Assembly (NCBI GenBank): GCA_964454745.1
Contig: CAYVUI010000077.1
Coordinates: forward strand, 1-22,105
DNA: 22,105 nt
Reading direction: 5' to 3'
From: CAYVUI01 sp964454745
GTDB lineage: Bacteria > Planctomycetota > Phycisphaerae > Sedimentisphaerales > Anaerohalosphaeraceae
Shown: positions 1 through 8,611 of the stretch, piece by piece
How the letters are laid out: each line of letters opens with the position of its first letter
Numbering within the stretch: position 1 is the first letter of the stretch
Notes under the pieces: generated by a model
The model's database searches: none
Told to the model about the DNA's origin: nothing
The model's input: the letters and a program-made list of their open reading frames with translations, nothing else
Translations under genes and position numbers: made by a program

Positions 1-180
1 CGGGTGAGTGGTTTTTCGGACGGGGTTCTGGAGATAGATGCCCAGCCGGGGCCGGTATTGCAGCAGTTAACGCAGCGGCAGGGTGAACTGCTCAGGAAGA
101 TACGAAGGCACAGGCAGTGCAGTGATATAACGAAAATACGAATTAGACCCAGGGTCATAAAACAGGAAAACGATGAGTAA
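1..180 (+). CDS. DciA-like (DUF721) protein, C-terminal fragment
   Basis: An open frame enters from the left edge and ends at TAA 178-180, overlapping the gyrB start by 8 bases. The 59 visible residues contain a GVLEI strand, then a helix of the type PGPVLQQLTQRQGELLRKI, and end in a basic IRIRPRV strand. This matches the C-terminal layout of DUF721 proteins (a beta strand, the 'L.....LL..L' helix, then an 'I..I.I.' strand). Members related to DciA help load or activate the replicative helicase DnaB, and DUF721 genes very often sit just before gyrB, near dnaN and recF. The overlap suggests translational coupling with gyrB. The start and N-terminal half lie outside the window. The family call is inferred from a short segment plus gene order. 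Confidence 0.6.
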   Translation, partial: RVSGFSDGVLEIDAQPGPVLQQLTQRQGELLRKIRRHRQCSDITKIRIRPRVIKQENDE

Positions 181-2614
181 CCCGAATATTAAAGATCATA
201 AATACGATGCCAGCAGCATTAAAATCCTCGAGGGCCTAGAGGCGGTTCGCAAGCGGCCGGATATGTATATTGGTAACCGGCAGGAGGCGGGGCTGCATCA
301 CTTGGTGTACGAGGTGCTGGATAACGCAATTGACGAGGCACTGGCAGGCCGGTGCGACCAGATTACCGTGCGGATTAATCTTGACGGGTCTTGTACGATT
401 GAGGACAACGGCTGCGGGATTCCCGTCGATACGCACAAGGACGTGGGGCGAAGCGCGCTGGAAGTGGTTCTGACGACGCTGCACGCAGGGGGCAAGTTTG
501 ACGACAAGGCGTACAAGGTGTCCGGCGGGCTGCATGGCGTGGGGGTCAGTGTGGTGAACGCTCTTTCCGAGTGGCTCGAGGCCGAGGTGTGCCGTGACGG
601 GGAGATACATTATTTCCGCTGCAATCGGGGGCGGGCTAAGGAGCCGGTAAAGGTCATCGGCGATACGCAGAAGACCGGCACGAAGATAACGTTTTTGCCG
701 GACGACGAGATTTTTGAGAAGGTGGAATTTAATCACGACACCCTGGCCAAGCGGATGCGCGAGCTGGCGTATCTAAACGGCGGGGTGAGTATTGCCTTCC
801 AGGACGACCGGCTCAAGAAGAAAGAGACGTTCCATTTTGAGGACGGGCTGCGGGCGTTTGTTCAGCACCTTAACGAAGGCAAGACGTCGCTTTCGCCGGT
901 GATGCTGTTCAGCAAGGAGGATGAGGCTTCAGGCATTAGCTGTGAGATTGCCCTGCAGTACAACGACGGATTTAATGAAAACGTAATGGCCTTTGCGAAT
1001 AACATTTTGAATATTGACGGCGGGACGCACCTGTCGGGTTTTCGCACGGCGTTGACCAGGACGATGAACGCGTATGCCCGCGGCGCGAATATGCTAAAGG
1101 GCTCTACGACGACGACCGGGGAAGATTTGCGGGAGGGTTTGACCGCGGTCATCTCGGCGAAGGTGCCGGACCCGCATTTTGAAGCGCAGACCAAGGTTCG
1201 CCTGTCGAACCCGGAGGTCGGCAGCTTTGTGGAAACCATGTTAAATGAACAGCTCGGGATTTTCCTTGAGGAGCACCCCGGCGATGCCAAGCGGATTTTG
1301 AACAAGGCGATCCAGGCGGCGGCAGCGCGCGAGGCGGCGCGTAAGGCGCGCGAGCTGACCCGTCGAAAGGGTGCCCTTAGCGGGGCGAACCTGCCGGGCA
1401 AGCTGTGGGACTGTTCGAGCAAGGATACCAAGACGACCGAGATTTTCATCGTCGAGGGTGATTCGGCGGGCGGGTCGGCCAAGAGCGGTCGCGATCGGAA
1501 TATCCAGGCGATTTTGCCGCTCAAGGGTAAGATCATTAACGTCGAGAAGGCCCGGCTCGAGAAAATGCTCGGCCACGAAGAGGTACGGACGATTATCAGT
1601 GCGCTGGGTACCGGGATCGGCGCGGATGAATTCGATATCGAAAAATGCCGCTACGGTAAGGTCGTACTGATGACCGACGCCGATATTGACGGGGCTCATA
1701 TCCGTACACTGCTTTTGACATTTTTCTTTCGTCAGATGCCGCGGCTGTTCGAGAAAGAGATGATCTATATTGCCCAGCCGCCGCTGTACGAGATTCGGGC
1801 CAGGGGTGCGAAAAAGAGCGAGTACATTGTCAACGAGGGCCGGATGCGAAAGCGGATGGAATCGCGCGGGCTCGAGGATACCCAACTGGTGATCCACAAC
1901 GGCCAGGGCGACCGGACCATTGAGAACCAGAAGCTCATGGACCTGACCAAGCTTTTGAATGATATCGAACGGCTCTCACAGGTAATCGAGCGGCGCGGAA
2001 TCGTGTTCAAGAAATTTATCGAGAATTATTACGACGGGTCCCGGCTGCCGAGCTTTAGGATTCGCGTACAAAGCGAAGATGAATTTTTCTACGAAAAGAG
2101 CGACTACGAAAAACGCCTGACCGAGCTTGGGATCGATCCCGGCGTCAAGGCCGACGAAAACGTCAAGGATAACGTCTTTTTCGAGCAGCTTCTGGAAGTG
2201 ACACGGGTCAACGAGATGAACACCCAGATCCGGGAAGAATATGACCTGGATATCAAGGATTACCTGCTCAAGATGACCCGAACCGTTTCGGGCGAGGAGC
2301 TGCCGACCAAGTTCGAGCTGGTCCAGGGCGAGGACAGGCATGCCATCCCGGGTCTGGGCGATATCGTCCCGGCGATCCGCCAGCTTGGCGGCAAGGGGAT
2401 TGAGATCAAGCGGTTTAAGGGCCTCGGTGAAATGAACAGTGACCAGTTATGGGAGACGACGATGGACCCGTCTTCACGGACGCTGATCCAGGTCAAGCTC
2501 GAGGACGCGGGCGAAGCGGACCGGCTTTTCAGTATTCTCATGGGAGATGATGTTGAAAAACGACGTAATTTTATTCGCGAACACGCCCTCGAGGTCCAGA
2601 ATCTCGACGTTTAA
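173..2614 (+). CDS. gyrB: DNA gyrase subunit B
   Basis: ATPase subunit of type IIA topoisomerase; with GyrA it introduces negative supercoils into DNA. The GHKL ATPase part shows RKRPDMYIG (about residues 27-35), EDNGCGIP (about 77-84) and GGLHGVGVSVVNALS (about 117-131). The Toprim part has EGDSAGGSA near 428, PLKGKIINVEKAR and DADIDGAHIRTL near 502, the acidic metal-binding residues. The C-terminal signature RFKGLGEMN is intact. At 813 aa it is the long proteobacterial-type form, with an insert of roughly 170 residues (about 560-735) between the Toprim core and tail that short Gram-positive GyrBs lack. ATG 173 follows AGGA (164-167) at 5 nt. QPPLYEI and overall length favour GyrB over ParE. 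The next gene has its own promoter. Confidence 0.97.
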   Translation: MSNPNIKDHKYDASSIKILEGLEAVRKRPDMYIGNRQEAGLHHLVYEVLDNAIDEALAGRCDQITVRINLDGSCTIEDNGCGIPVDTHKDVGRSALEVVLTTLHAGGKFDDKAYKVSGGLHGVGVSVVNALSEWLEAEVCRDGEIHYFRCNRGRAKEPVKVIGDTQKTGTKITFLPDDEIFEKVEFNHDTLAKRMRELAYLNGGVSIAFQDDRLKKKETFHFEDGLRAFVQHLNEGKTSLSPVMLFSKEDEASGISCEIALQYNDGFNENVMAFANNILNIDGGTHLSGFRTALTRTMNAYARGANMLKGSTTTTGEDLREGLTAVISAKVPDPHFEAQTKVRLSNPEVGSFVETMLNEQLGIFLEEHPGDAKRILNKAIQAAAAREAARKARELTRRKGALSGANLPGKLWDCSSKDTKTTEIFIVEGDSAGGSAKSGRDRNIQAILPLKGKIINVEKARLEKMLGHEEVRTIISALGTGIGADEFDIEKCRYGKVVLMTDADIDGAHIRTLLLTFFFRQMPRLFEKEMIYIAQPPLYEIRARGAKKSEYIVNEGRMRKRMESRGLEDTQLVIHNGQGDRTIENQKLMDLTKLLNDIERLSQVIERRGIVFKKFIENYYDGSRLPSFRIRVQSEDEFFYEKSDYEKRLTELGIDPGVKADENVKDNVFFEQLLEVTRVNEMNTQIREEYDLDIKDYLLKMTRTVSGEELPTKFELVQGEDRHAIPGLGDIVPAIRQLGGKGIEIKRFKGLGEMNSDQLWETTMDPSSRTLIQVKLEDAGEADRLFSILMGDDVEKRRNFIREHALEVQNLDV

Positions 2615-2637
2615 TATGGTTTTATACCGAAATTCTA

Positions 2638-2665
2638 TTGATAAACCAGCGATCTGGCCGATAAT
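2638..2665 (+). promoter_or_regulatory. Candidate sigma70-type promoter of the TPR lipoprotein
   Basis: TTGATA (2638-2643) and GATAAT (2660-2665) are separated by 16 nt, each one base from consensus. Transcription would start near 2672, about 50 nt before the lipoprotein start. The 16-nt spacing recurs at other candidate promoters in this window. Confidence 0.5.
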
Positions 2666-2687
2666 GGGAATAAATGGGCCGATTATG
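2656..2687 (+). repeat. Two 11-bp direct repeats at the -10/+1 region
   Basis: GGCCGATAATG (2656-2666) and GGCCGATTATG (2677-2687) match at 10 of 11 positions with a 21-bp period, about two helical turns. The first copy covers the candidate -10 box, so a bound protein could repress. It may also be chance. Confidence 0.35.
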
Positions 2688-2725
2688 AGACTTGTCCGGA
2701 AGAAGCCATGAATGGAGGCACGAAT

Positions 2726-3409
2726 ATGATACGGCTGCTCTATCCGATTTTAATTGTTTTTGCTGTGGTTTTACTTGGCTGTCAGGATGTTCAGCCGCGT
2801 ACGGCACACAGTGAACTGACGGAAGTCAACAAGCACAAAATGGAACTTCTCGATGCGATTGACCGTCGTTACAACAACCCGGCGGCGCATTATGAGCTCG
2901 GTGAGCTCTATTTTGACGAGGGGCAGTACGAGAAGGCGGCGTTTCATTTCAATGTCGCGATTGGTTTCGACCCGGTGCACTACCGGGCGATGGCGGCGCG
3001 GGTCAAGGCCCTTAATTACGCGAAAAACACGACCCAGGCCCGTTCCGATGCCCAGACCTACCTTGAGCAGGCACGGACCTCCAGCCAGGCGAGCATCCTG
3101 CTGGGCCGGGCATTCCAGGCCGAACGGCAGGAAGAATACGCATTATCAGCCTTTAAACAGGCGGTACGGATCGATCCGACTTCTCCGGATACCAATAAAC
3201 AGCTTGCTTATTATTACCTGAGCCGCAAAAATTCCAAACTGGCGGAGCGGTATTTCAGTATCAGTTTTGAGATGGATCCTTACCAGTCGGATGTTGCCGC
3301 GGAGCTTGGGCGGCTTGGGATTATCGTGGAATCTCCTGAGAGCCAAATAGTAGAGCCCCAGATCGAGTCTTCCGGCGAACAGGCCGCTGCTGCGACCGAG
3401 GGTGTGTGA
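2726..3409 (+). CDS. TPR-repeat lipoprotein
   Basis: A 227-residue secreted lipoprotein. The N-terminus is a short charged end, a hydrophobic stretch and the lipobox LLGC, so the Cys is probably lipidated. The rest is tetratricopeptide repeats: a clear unit at HYELGELYFDEGQYEKAAFH followed by IGFDP, a second around ILLGRAFQAERQEEYALSAF then VRIDP, and a third ending EMDP. Such repeats are protein-binding scaffolds, and the family is often involved in pilus, secretion or outer-membrane assembly; the partner is unknown. I chose ATG 2726 over the in-frame ATG 2708 because GGAGG (2714-2718) lies 7 nt before 2726 and the signal peptide then begins properly (MIRLLYP). It lies between gyrB and ftsK but has its own promoter. 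Confidence 0.8.
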   Translation: MIRLLYPILIVFAVVLLGCQDVQPRTAHSELTEVNKHKMELLDAIDRRYNNPAAHYELGELYFDEGQYEKAAFHFNVAIGFDPVHYRAMAARVKALNYAKNTTQARSDAQTYLEQARTSSQASILLGRAFQAERQEEYALSAFKQAVRIDPTSPDTNKQLAYYYLSRKNSKLAERYFSISFEMDPYQSDVAAELGRLGIIVESPESQIVEPQIESSGEQAAAATEGV

Positions 3410-3728
3410 ACGGAGCCCTTTGGGCAAGAGAGTGAGGAAACGTCCTTCAGACGAAGCCTTTTTCAGCATGGGTAAAACGAAAAGAGTATTTTGTCCATCC
3501 TGCTGAATTATCAATACTGAAAATGCGGCCTGGTCCCATAAAATAGCTGCTTATTTCCTGAAATGTGCATTTGGGGAAAATTTCACTCCATCCTTTTGTG
3601 AAAATCGGCAATTTCTATTGGAATTTCCCTTCGATTGACGAAAAAATGATATTCGGACCATGAGTCCCTGCGCGTAAGGTAATTCATGGGATTTTAACAG
3701 AAGCAGCGGTCAAATTGAGGTCAGTCGA
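3410..3728. other. 319-nt intergenic region before ftsK
   Basis: No convincing gene. Near its left end CTTC-AGAC-GAAG is followed by CCTTTTT (about 3449-3467), at best a weak terminator for the TPR gene. A possible promoter for ftsK lies at 3517-3544. The 3' end holds the ftsK ribosome binding site GAGGT (3717-3721). The middle is AT-richer than its neighbours and unassigned. Confidence 0.6.
3517..3544 (+). promoter_or_regulatory. Weak candidate promoter for ftsK
   Basis: CTGAAA (3517-3522), 16-nt spacer, TAAAAT (3539-3544): 4 and 5 of 6 consensus matches. It would give a leader of about 180 nt. The spacing fits the other candidate promoters here, but the score is modest. Confidence 0.3.
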
Positions 3729-6569
3729 TTGAGTAAAGAAAAGATCATCCGGATTACCGCCGAGTCACTGATTGTCGCCGTGGCATTGCTGGTGCTTTTC
3801 AGTTGTATCAGTTTTGATATTGGGGATCCACCGAGTCAATATGTGATCCCGGCCAATCATCCGGTACATAACTGGTGCGGCCCGTTGGGGGCGTGGATTG
3901 CTTACTATTTGCTGTATTATGTCGGGCCTGGTGCGCTTTTGCTTTGCGGGGCGCTGATCGCGTGGCTTGGGATTGACTTGGCGAAAAAGGACATCGATCA
4001 ACCGATTTTTCGTGTGCTCGGGCTTTGCATGCTGGCTGCGGCTGCTTCGGCAACGTTTCATTTGATCTGGCCCGACGCAAGGGTTTGGCCGTTTCATAAC
4101 GGCGGATTTACCATGGGCAACGGCGGGATTCTCGGTTCCGCGATTTCAGGGTTGCTGACGAGGCATGTGGCTGGATTAGGGACATTTATTGTACTGTGCG
4201 CAACATGGTTTGTCGGGGCGGTTCTCCTGGCGGATAAGGCGTTTTTGTGGTTGATTCACAAAGCGGCAGCCGGTCTGTTTGGCCAGGCCCGGAAGATGGG
4301 GGCTGCGGTTGCGGATTTAAAGGACAATTCCGGCGAGTTATTGAATATATGGAAACGGCTCAGTGAAAAGCAGAAAGAGGCCGCGGAAAAACGCAAGACC
4401 TCGCAGCAGCGCGGCGCTGAGCTTCTGGAAAAACGCTCAGCAGTGCTCGAAGAGAAGCTGGTGAACAAGAAGAAACGCAAAGTTGTCGATCTGATTGGTC
4501 CTAAAAAGAAGAAAAAAGCCCGGAAGGCCGATCCCGACCAGGCCCCGGATGCGGACGATGCCGGCGGCGTGGATTCCGGTTCGGCTAAGTCTCCCGGTAA
4601 GAGCGATACGCCGCTGTTTGATACGAAGCCTGCGAGGGCCGCAACGCAGACCGAGGTGCACAAACAGGAGGCCCCCGCAGCATCGCCGGTGGCACAGCGA
4701 AAAGAAAAGCCTTATGTGCCAAGGACTTATGATGATTATACCTTCCCGCCGATTGATCTTTTAGCGGAGCCGGAGTACGGATTTTCGGCAATTCAGGAAA
4801 AGATGGTTGGCGAGAAGGCCCATGCGCTGGAGCTTTTGCTGGCGGAATTCGGCATTGATGCCCAGGTGGTCAACGCTGAACCGGGCCCGGCGATAACGAT
4901 GTATGAACTGAAGCTGGCGCCGGGCATCAAGGTCAGCCAGGTCAATAATCTCTCGAATGATATGGCCCGCGCGCTGGAGGCGGGTACGGTTCGTGTGGTC
5001 GCGCCGCTGCCGGGCAAGAATACCATTGGTATCGAGGTGCCCAACACCCAGCGGGAGACGGTACGGATCAAGGAGCTGATCAACCTTGGCGGTAAGAAGT
5101 TTGAGAAGATGGCGGTTCCGTTGTTCCTGGGCAAGGATTCATCGGGGCAGGCGCTGATCTCGGACCTGGCGACGATGCCGCACCTGCTGATCGCGGGTAC
5201 GACCGGTTCGGGTAAGAGTGTGTGTATTAACAGTATTATTACGTCGATTTTGATGACGCGGCGGCCTGATGAGGTCAAGCTGATCCTCGTGGACCCGAAG
5301 ATGGTGGAGATGGCGTGTTTTGATATGATCCCGCACCTGATGTGCCCGACGGTGACCGATACGCGGCGGGCCGAGCAGATCCTGGAGTGGGCGACGACCA
5401 AGATGGATGAGCGGTACGAGCTGCTCGCGGAGGCGAAGGTTCGTAACATCGGCTCTTATAATAACTTAAGCCGTGAGGAGATTATTGAGCGGTTCCAGCC
5501 GTCGACGCAGGAGGAAGAGGCGAAGATCCCGAAGAAGCTGCCTTATATCGTGATTATCATCGATGAGCTGGCGGATTTGATGATGACCTCGGGCAAGGAG
5601 GTGGAGGGCTTTATCGTTCGAATTGCCCAGAAGAGCCGCGCGGTGGGGATTCACCTGGTCGTGGCGACCCAGCGTCCGCAGGCGACGGTGGTGACGGGGC
5701 TGATTAAGTCAAATATGCCGGCGCGGATTTCGTTCCGCGTGGCGGCGCGGATGGACAGCCGGATTATCCTGGACCAGAACGGGGGCGAGACGCTGCTGGG
5801 CCAGGGCGATATGCTGTTTTTGATCCCGGGTACGAGTGACCTGGTCCGCAGCCAGGGGGCATTTTTGGACGACCGGGAGATACGCGAGGTGGTGGGCTTC
5901 CTTAAGGATGTTGCGCAACCGCAGTTCCACCCGGAACTTATGCAGCTTAACCAGGTGGACTGGTCGGTGGCTGAGCAGGACCAGTTGTTTGATGATGCTG
6001 TGGAAATCGTGTTGGAAACCAAGCGCGGCAGTGTGTCGCTATTGCAGCGGCGTCTGAGCATCGGCTATGCCCGTGCGTCGCGGATGATCGAGATGATGGC
6101 GGCGGCTGGGGTGCTCGGTGAGTACAAGGGCAGCCAGGCCCGCGAAGTGATGATGACCGCGGAGGAGTGGGAAAACGCCAAGCGTCAGCGGTTTACCGAG
6201 GGCGGCGCGGGGATGAACGATGCGGATATGGGGATTCCGTTGCCGGAGCCGACGGTGGAGTTTATCCCGCCGGAACGGGCAGGTGCTGAGTCTGAGCAAG
6301 AGGAGCCCGAGGATGCCCCGGAGCCACAGGACAGTATTGATATTGTCGAGGATGAGCCCGAAGAAGAGGAAGAAACGGACGAAGACTGGGAAGAAGATGA
6401 AGACCTCGATGAAGATGAGGAATACGGGGACGACGAGGAGTACGACGACGATGAAGAGTATGAGGATGACGAAGACGACGGGGAGGACTATGACGAAGAG
6501 GGAGAGTACGATGACGATGAATACGAGGAAGATGAAGAAGAGGAATACGCCGAGGAGGATGAGAAGTAA
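3729..6569 (+). CDS. ftsK: DNA translocase FtsK with long acidic C-terminal tail
   Basis: Membrane-anchored septal DNA pump that clears and sorts chromosome termini during division. Residues 1-170 hold four transmembrane segments (about 10-28, 49-82, 96-113, 140-170). A charged, lysine-rich linker (about 200-270) with runs of K follows, then the alpha/beta RecA-like motor with Walker A GTTGSGKS (490-497) and Walker B IIIDELADLMM (D612, E613). The gamma winged helix (about 750-812, RGSVSLLQRRLSIGYARASRMIE), which in the family reads KOPS-type orienting sequences, is present. Unlike usual FtsK, gamma is not the end: about 90 more residues (855-946) are mostly Asp and Glu with regularly spaced Tyr. 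The start is TTG 3729, supported by GAGGT at 3717-3721 (7 nt spacing) and a normal N-terminus; no better ATG exists. The next gene begins 29 nt downstream. Confidence 0.95.
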   Translation: MSKEKIIRITAESLIVAVALLVLFSCISFDIGDPPSQYVIPANHPVHNWCGPLGAWIAYYLLYYVGPGALLLCGALIAWLGIDLAKKDIDQPIFRVLGLCMLAAAASATFHLIWPDARVWPFHNGGFTMGNGGILGSAISGLLTRHVAGLGTFIVLCATWFVGAVLLADKAFLWLIHKAAAGLFGQARKMGAAVADLKDNSGELLNIWKRLSEKQKEAAEKRKTSQQRGAELLEKRSAVLEEKLVNKKKRKVVDLIGPKKKKKARKADPDQAPDADDAGGVDSGSAKSPGKSDTPLFDTKPARAATQTEVHKQEAPAASPVAQRKEKPYVPRTYDDYTFPPIDLLAEPEYGFSAIQEKMVGEKAHALELLLAEFGIDAQVVNAEPGPAITMYELKLAPGIKVSQVNNLSNDMARALEAGTVRVVAPLPGKNTIGIEVPNTQRETVRIKELINLGGKKFEKMAVPLFLGKDSSGQALISDLATMPHLLIAGTTGSGKSVCINSIITSILMTRRPDEVKLILVDPKMVEMACFDMIPHLMCPTVTDTRRAEQILEWATTKMDERYELLAEAKVRNIGSYNNLSREEIIERFQPSTQEEEAKIPKKLPYIVIIIDELADLMMTSGKEVEGFIVRIAQKSRAVGIHLVVATQRPQATVVTGLIKSNMPARISFRVAARMDSRIILDQNGGETLLGQGDMLFLIPGTSDLVRSQGAFLDDREIREVVGFLKDVAQPQFHPELMQLNQVDWSVAEQDQLFDDAVEIVLETKRGSVSLLQRRLSIGYARASRMIEMMAAAGVLGEYKGSQAREVMMTAEEWENAKRQRFTEGGAGMNDADMGIPLPEPTVEFIPPERAGAESEQEEPEDAPEPQDSIDIVEDEPEEEEETDEDWEEDEDLDEDEEYGDDEEYDDDEEYEDDEDDGEDYDEEGEYDDDEYEEDEEEEYAEEDEK

Positions 6570-6598
6570 CAGCCTCTGAAAAGCGGATTGGAGATCAT

Positions 6599-8203
6599 GT
6601 GCAGCAGAACGTAGATAAAGTGCCGCAAAAGCAGGTGCCTGGCGGTTTGGTGCTGTTGGTTTTGGCGTTGGTGATCGGCGGGGTGTATTTTTCGACGATG
6701 CTGTGGGGGGTATCCGATGGTGATGCCGCGGAGATCCAGGTGTACAGCGTGCTTCTCGGGGTGGGTCATTCGCCGGGGTACGCGATCCAAATGTCGGCGG
6801 GTAAACTGGTCTCGATGATCCCGTTTGGGCCGGGGCCGGCGTGGCGGATAAACTTTATGGTTTTGCTTTTGGGGACGCTTGGTGCGCTTGCGCTGTATGA
6901 CGCGGTGCGGCAGGTGACGGATTCCATGCTGGCCGGCTGTGTCGCGGCGCTGACCCTGGCATTCAGCGCGATGTACTGGAAGCATTCGCTGTTTTCGGAG
7001 GTGTACGTTTTTTATGATTCGTTCCTGTTGTTCGCATTGTGGGCCTTTGTGCGATGGACGAAGGAGGGTACGTCCGGCTGGCTGATTGCAACGGCTTTTT
7101 TTGCAGGAGTTTGCGTGGCCAACCGCATCAGCGAGGCGCTGGTGCTGCCGGGGTTTTTCTTTGCGTGGCTGGCTGTGCGGAAAACGGCGAAATTGAAGTT
7201 GGTTCCGGTCCTGGTTTGTGTGGTGGTGTTTTTGTTGCCGTTTTTCTATTCGATTGTTTATTTTGTGGTTCGGCATAATCATGAGTCGTTTTACCGTCGG
7301 GATCTGCTGACGCGGACCTCGATTGAGTATGATAATTTTGATCTCAAGCCCTGGACGCCGGAGCAGACGTGGAAAAAGGCGTTTACGTATACACTGGGGC
7401 TGATTTATGTGGATGAGGCGGGATTCTCAAAGGAAAAAGCGGGCGAAATGCTGGACGCGTATTTCTGGCATCTCAGCGGTAACGGCGCGGCGGGCGAGCG
7501 TTACCCGGAAGGCGACCGTCGAAACAGCATGCAGGATGAGGGGACCTCGATTGGCTTTTTGGGTCTGCTTTTGGCGGGGGCAAGTGTAGTTATGTGCTGG
7601 CGAAAATGGGGCTGGGCTGCGCTTGGGTTATGGTTTTTTGCGGCGAATCTGGCATTTGTGGTGTGGCATTTTCGGTGGGACGGGCTGACCTTTACGATTC
7701 CGTCGCTGATTGGGTTGTCCTTCCTGGCGGGCCTGGGTGCCTCGGGTAACGCGTTTGGTAAGATTAAACCGCTCCAGCGAACCTGGCAGGTGGCGGCGTT
7801 TGCGGCGCCGATTTTTCTGCTGGTGAGTAATTACGGATTTGTGGATATGTCTACGCCGGAATATCGAGAGGTTGCCGAGCGGAACCTGGCGATTTCTCAG
7901 GCACCGTTTCCGTCGAACGCGGTGATTTTGGATACGTACTGGCCGGCGATGACGTATCGGTATTTATTGTATGTTCAGGCCCCGCGGCAGGATATCCAAG
8001 TGATTCATCACGGAACGCAGCACTGGAAGAAGGTCATCGAGCACTTTACTTCGACGAATACGCCGGTGTATCTGAATGAAAAGTATCTGCCGCCCAAGAC
8101 GCGGGAGCAACTCGCCCAGCTTACCACGCCGGGGGTCGCTAACGTAGGCTTCTTGCGGATTAACCCGCCGATGCCAAAGCCGGAGCAGGTGCCCCAGCAA
8201 TAA
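6599..8203 (+). CDS. DUF2723 (TMEM260-like) GT-C type membrane protein
   Basis: A 534-residue integral membrane protein with about 11 hydrophobic segments and a soluble C-terminal part of about 110 residues. The N-terminal signature of the DUF2723 family is clear: an acidic loop SDGDAAEIQ after the first helix, then GVGHSPGYAIQM, GPGPAWRINFM and later KHSLFSEVYVFY. Family members have the GT-C fold of protein O-mannosyltransferases, with the acidic loop as the likely catalytic site; the sugar donor and acceptor cannot be read from sequence. Start GTG 6599 has GGAG (6590-6593) at 5 nt; an overlapping ATG at 6597 is out of frame. It lies 29 nt after ftsK and is probably cotranscribed. It is convergent with the NifU-type gene, 11 nt apart. 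Confidence 0.75.
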   Translation: MQQNVDKVPQKQVPGGLVLLVLALVIGGVYFSTMLWGVSDGDAAEIQVYSVLLGVGHSPGYAIQMSAGKLVSMIPFGPGPAWRINFMVLLLGTLGALALYDAVRQVTDSMLAGCVAALTLAFSAMYWKHSLFSEVYVFYDSFLLFALWAFVRWTKEGTSGWLIATAFFAGVCVANRISEALVLPGFFFAWLAVRKTAKLKLVPVLVCVVVFLLPFFYSIVYFVVRHNHESFYRRDLLTRTSIEYDNFDLKPWTPEQTWKKAFTYTLGLIYVDEAGFSKEKAGEMLDAYFWHLSGNGAAGERYPEGDRRNSMQDEGTSIGFLGLLLAGASVVMCWRKWGWAALGLWFFAANLAFVVWHFRWDGLTFTIPSLIGLSFLAGLGASGNAFGKIKPLQRTWQVAAFAAPIFLLVSNYGFVDMSTPEYREVAERNLAISQAPFPSNAVILDTYWPAMTYRYLLYVQAPRQDIQVIHHGTQHWKKVIEHFTSTNTPVYLNEKYLPPKTREQLAQLTTPGVANVGFLRINPPMPKPEQVPQQ

Positions 8204-8214
8204 TTATTTATCGC

Positions 8215-8466
8215 TTATTGTACCGCGACGACTTCTTTTACGTCGGGGATGTGCTGTTTGAGGATGCGTTCGACCCCCATTTTCAGTGTCATCTGGGCAC
8301 CGGGGCAGCCTTTGCAGGCTCCCTGAAGGCGAACGCGGACGGTTTTATCTTCATCGATTCCGACCAGTTCGAGGTCACCGCCGTCGTTTTGCAGCATTGG
8401 ACGTACCTGGTCCAGAACGTTTTGTACTTGTGTCTCAAATTCGTTTTGGCTGTTTTGATCAGTCAT
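8215..8466 (-). CDS. NifU C-terminal domain protein (Fe-S carrier)
   Basis: An 83-residue standalone NifU C-terminal (Nfu) domain. The family binds a [4Fe-4S] cluster between two subunits through a CxxC motif and passes it to apo-enzymes. Here the motif is ACKGCPGA, with Cys51 and Cys54, preceded by the typical LDQVRPMLQNDGGDLELV segment and followed by LKMGVERILKQHIPDVKEV. The length is right for the single-domain form; there is no N-terminal scaffold or A-type domain. The start is supported by an AGGAGT ribosome site (complement of 8472-8477) 5 nt upstream. It reads divergently from ilvB; dihydroxyacid dehydratase, a later Fe-S step of the same pathway, is not in the window. Confidence 0.9.
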   Translation of the reverse strand: MTDQNSQNEFETQVQNVLDQVRPMLQNDGGDLELVGIDEDKTVRVRLQGACKGCPGAQMTLKMGVERILKQHIPDVKEVVAVQ

Positions 8467-8500
8467 TTTTTACTCCTGTTGTCATTTCAATTCGATAGGG

Positions 8501-8528
8501 ATTATACACTTTTTTACGGTTGAGGGAA
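8501..8528 (-). promoter_or_regulatory. Candidate promoter of the NifU-type gene
   Basis: On the - strand a perfect TATAAT (complement of 8501-8506) lies about 35 nt before the start codon. The -35 position at 16-nt spacing reads TTCCCT (complement of 8523-8528), only 3 of 6 matches, so the call rests on the -10 box and position. Confidence 0.45.
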
Positions 8529-8578
8529 GTGCGGAGGGCGAAAGTTTCCTAAATTCACTCATTTTTGGTGAAAAATTA

Positions 8579-8605
8579 TTGACAATTTTTCGATATATAT
8601 GTAAT
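8579..8605 (+). promoter_or_regulatory. Candidate promoter of the ilvBNC operon
   Basis: A perfect TTGACA (8579-8584) and TGTAAT (8600-8605, 5 of 6) lie 15 nt apart in an AT-rich stretch. The spacer is short by one or two bases. The start would be near 8612, directly before a stable hairpin, leaving a leader of about 195 nt before ilvB. Confidence 0.45.
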
Positions 8606-8611
8606 TAAGGA

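Noticed and set aside
6220..6579. 119-codon + strand frame rich in Arg, Met, Thr and Lys
   Set aside because: It is the shifted reading of the GA-rich codons of the FtsK tail; no ribosome site.
6488..7282. 264-codon - strand frame across the ftsK end
   Set aside because: Its Ser-rich end is only the reverse reading of the FtsK acidic tail, and the rest is antisense to the DUF2723 gene.
8198..8220. Inverted repeat CAATAA ... TTATTG between convergent genes
   Set aside because: It arises because both genes end in CAA TAA; the stem is short and AT-only, not a credible terminator.
8218..8523. 101-codon + strand frame over the NifU-type gene
   Set aside because: The - strand product has the CxxC Nfu domain and its own ribosome site; the + frame has neither.
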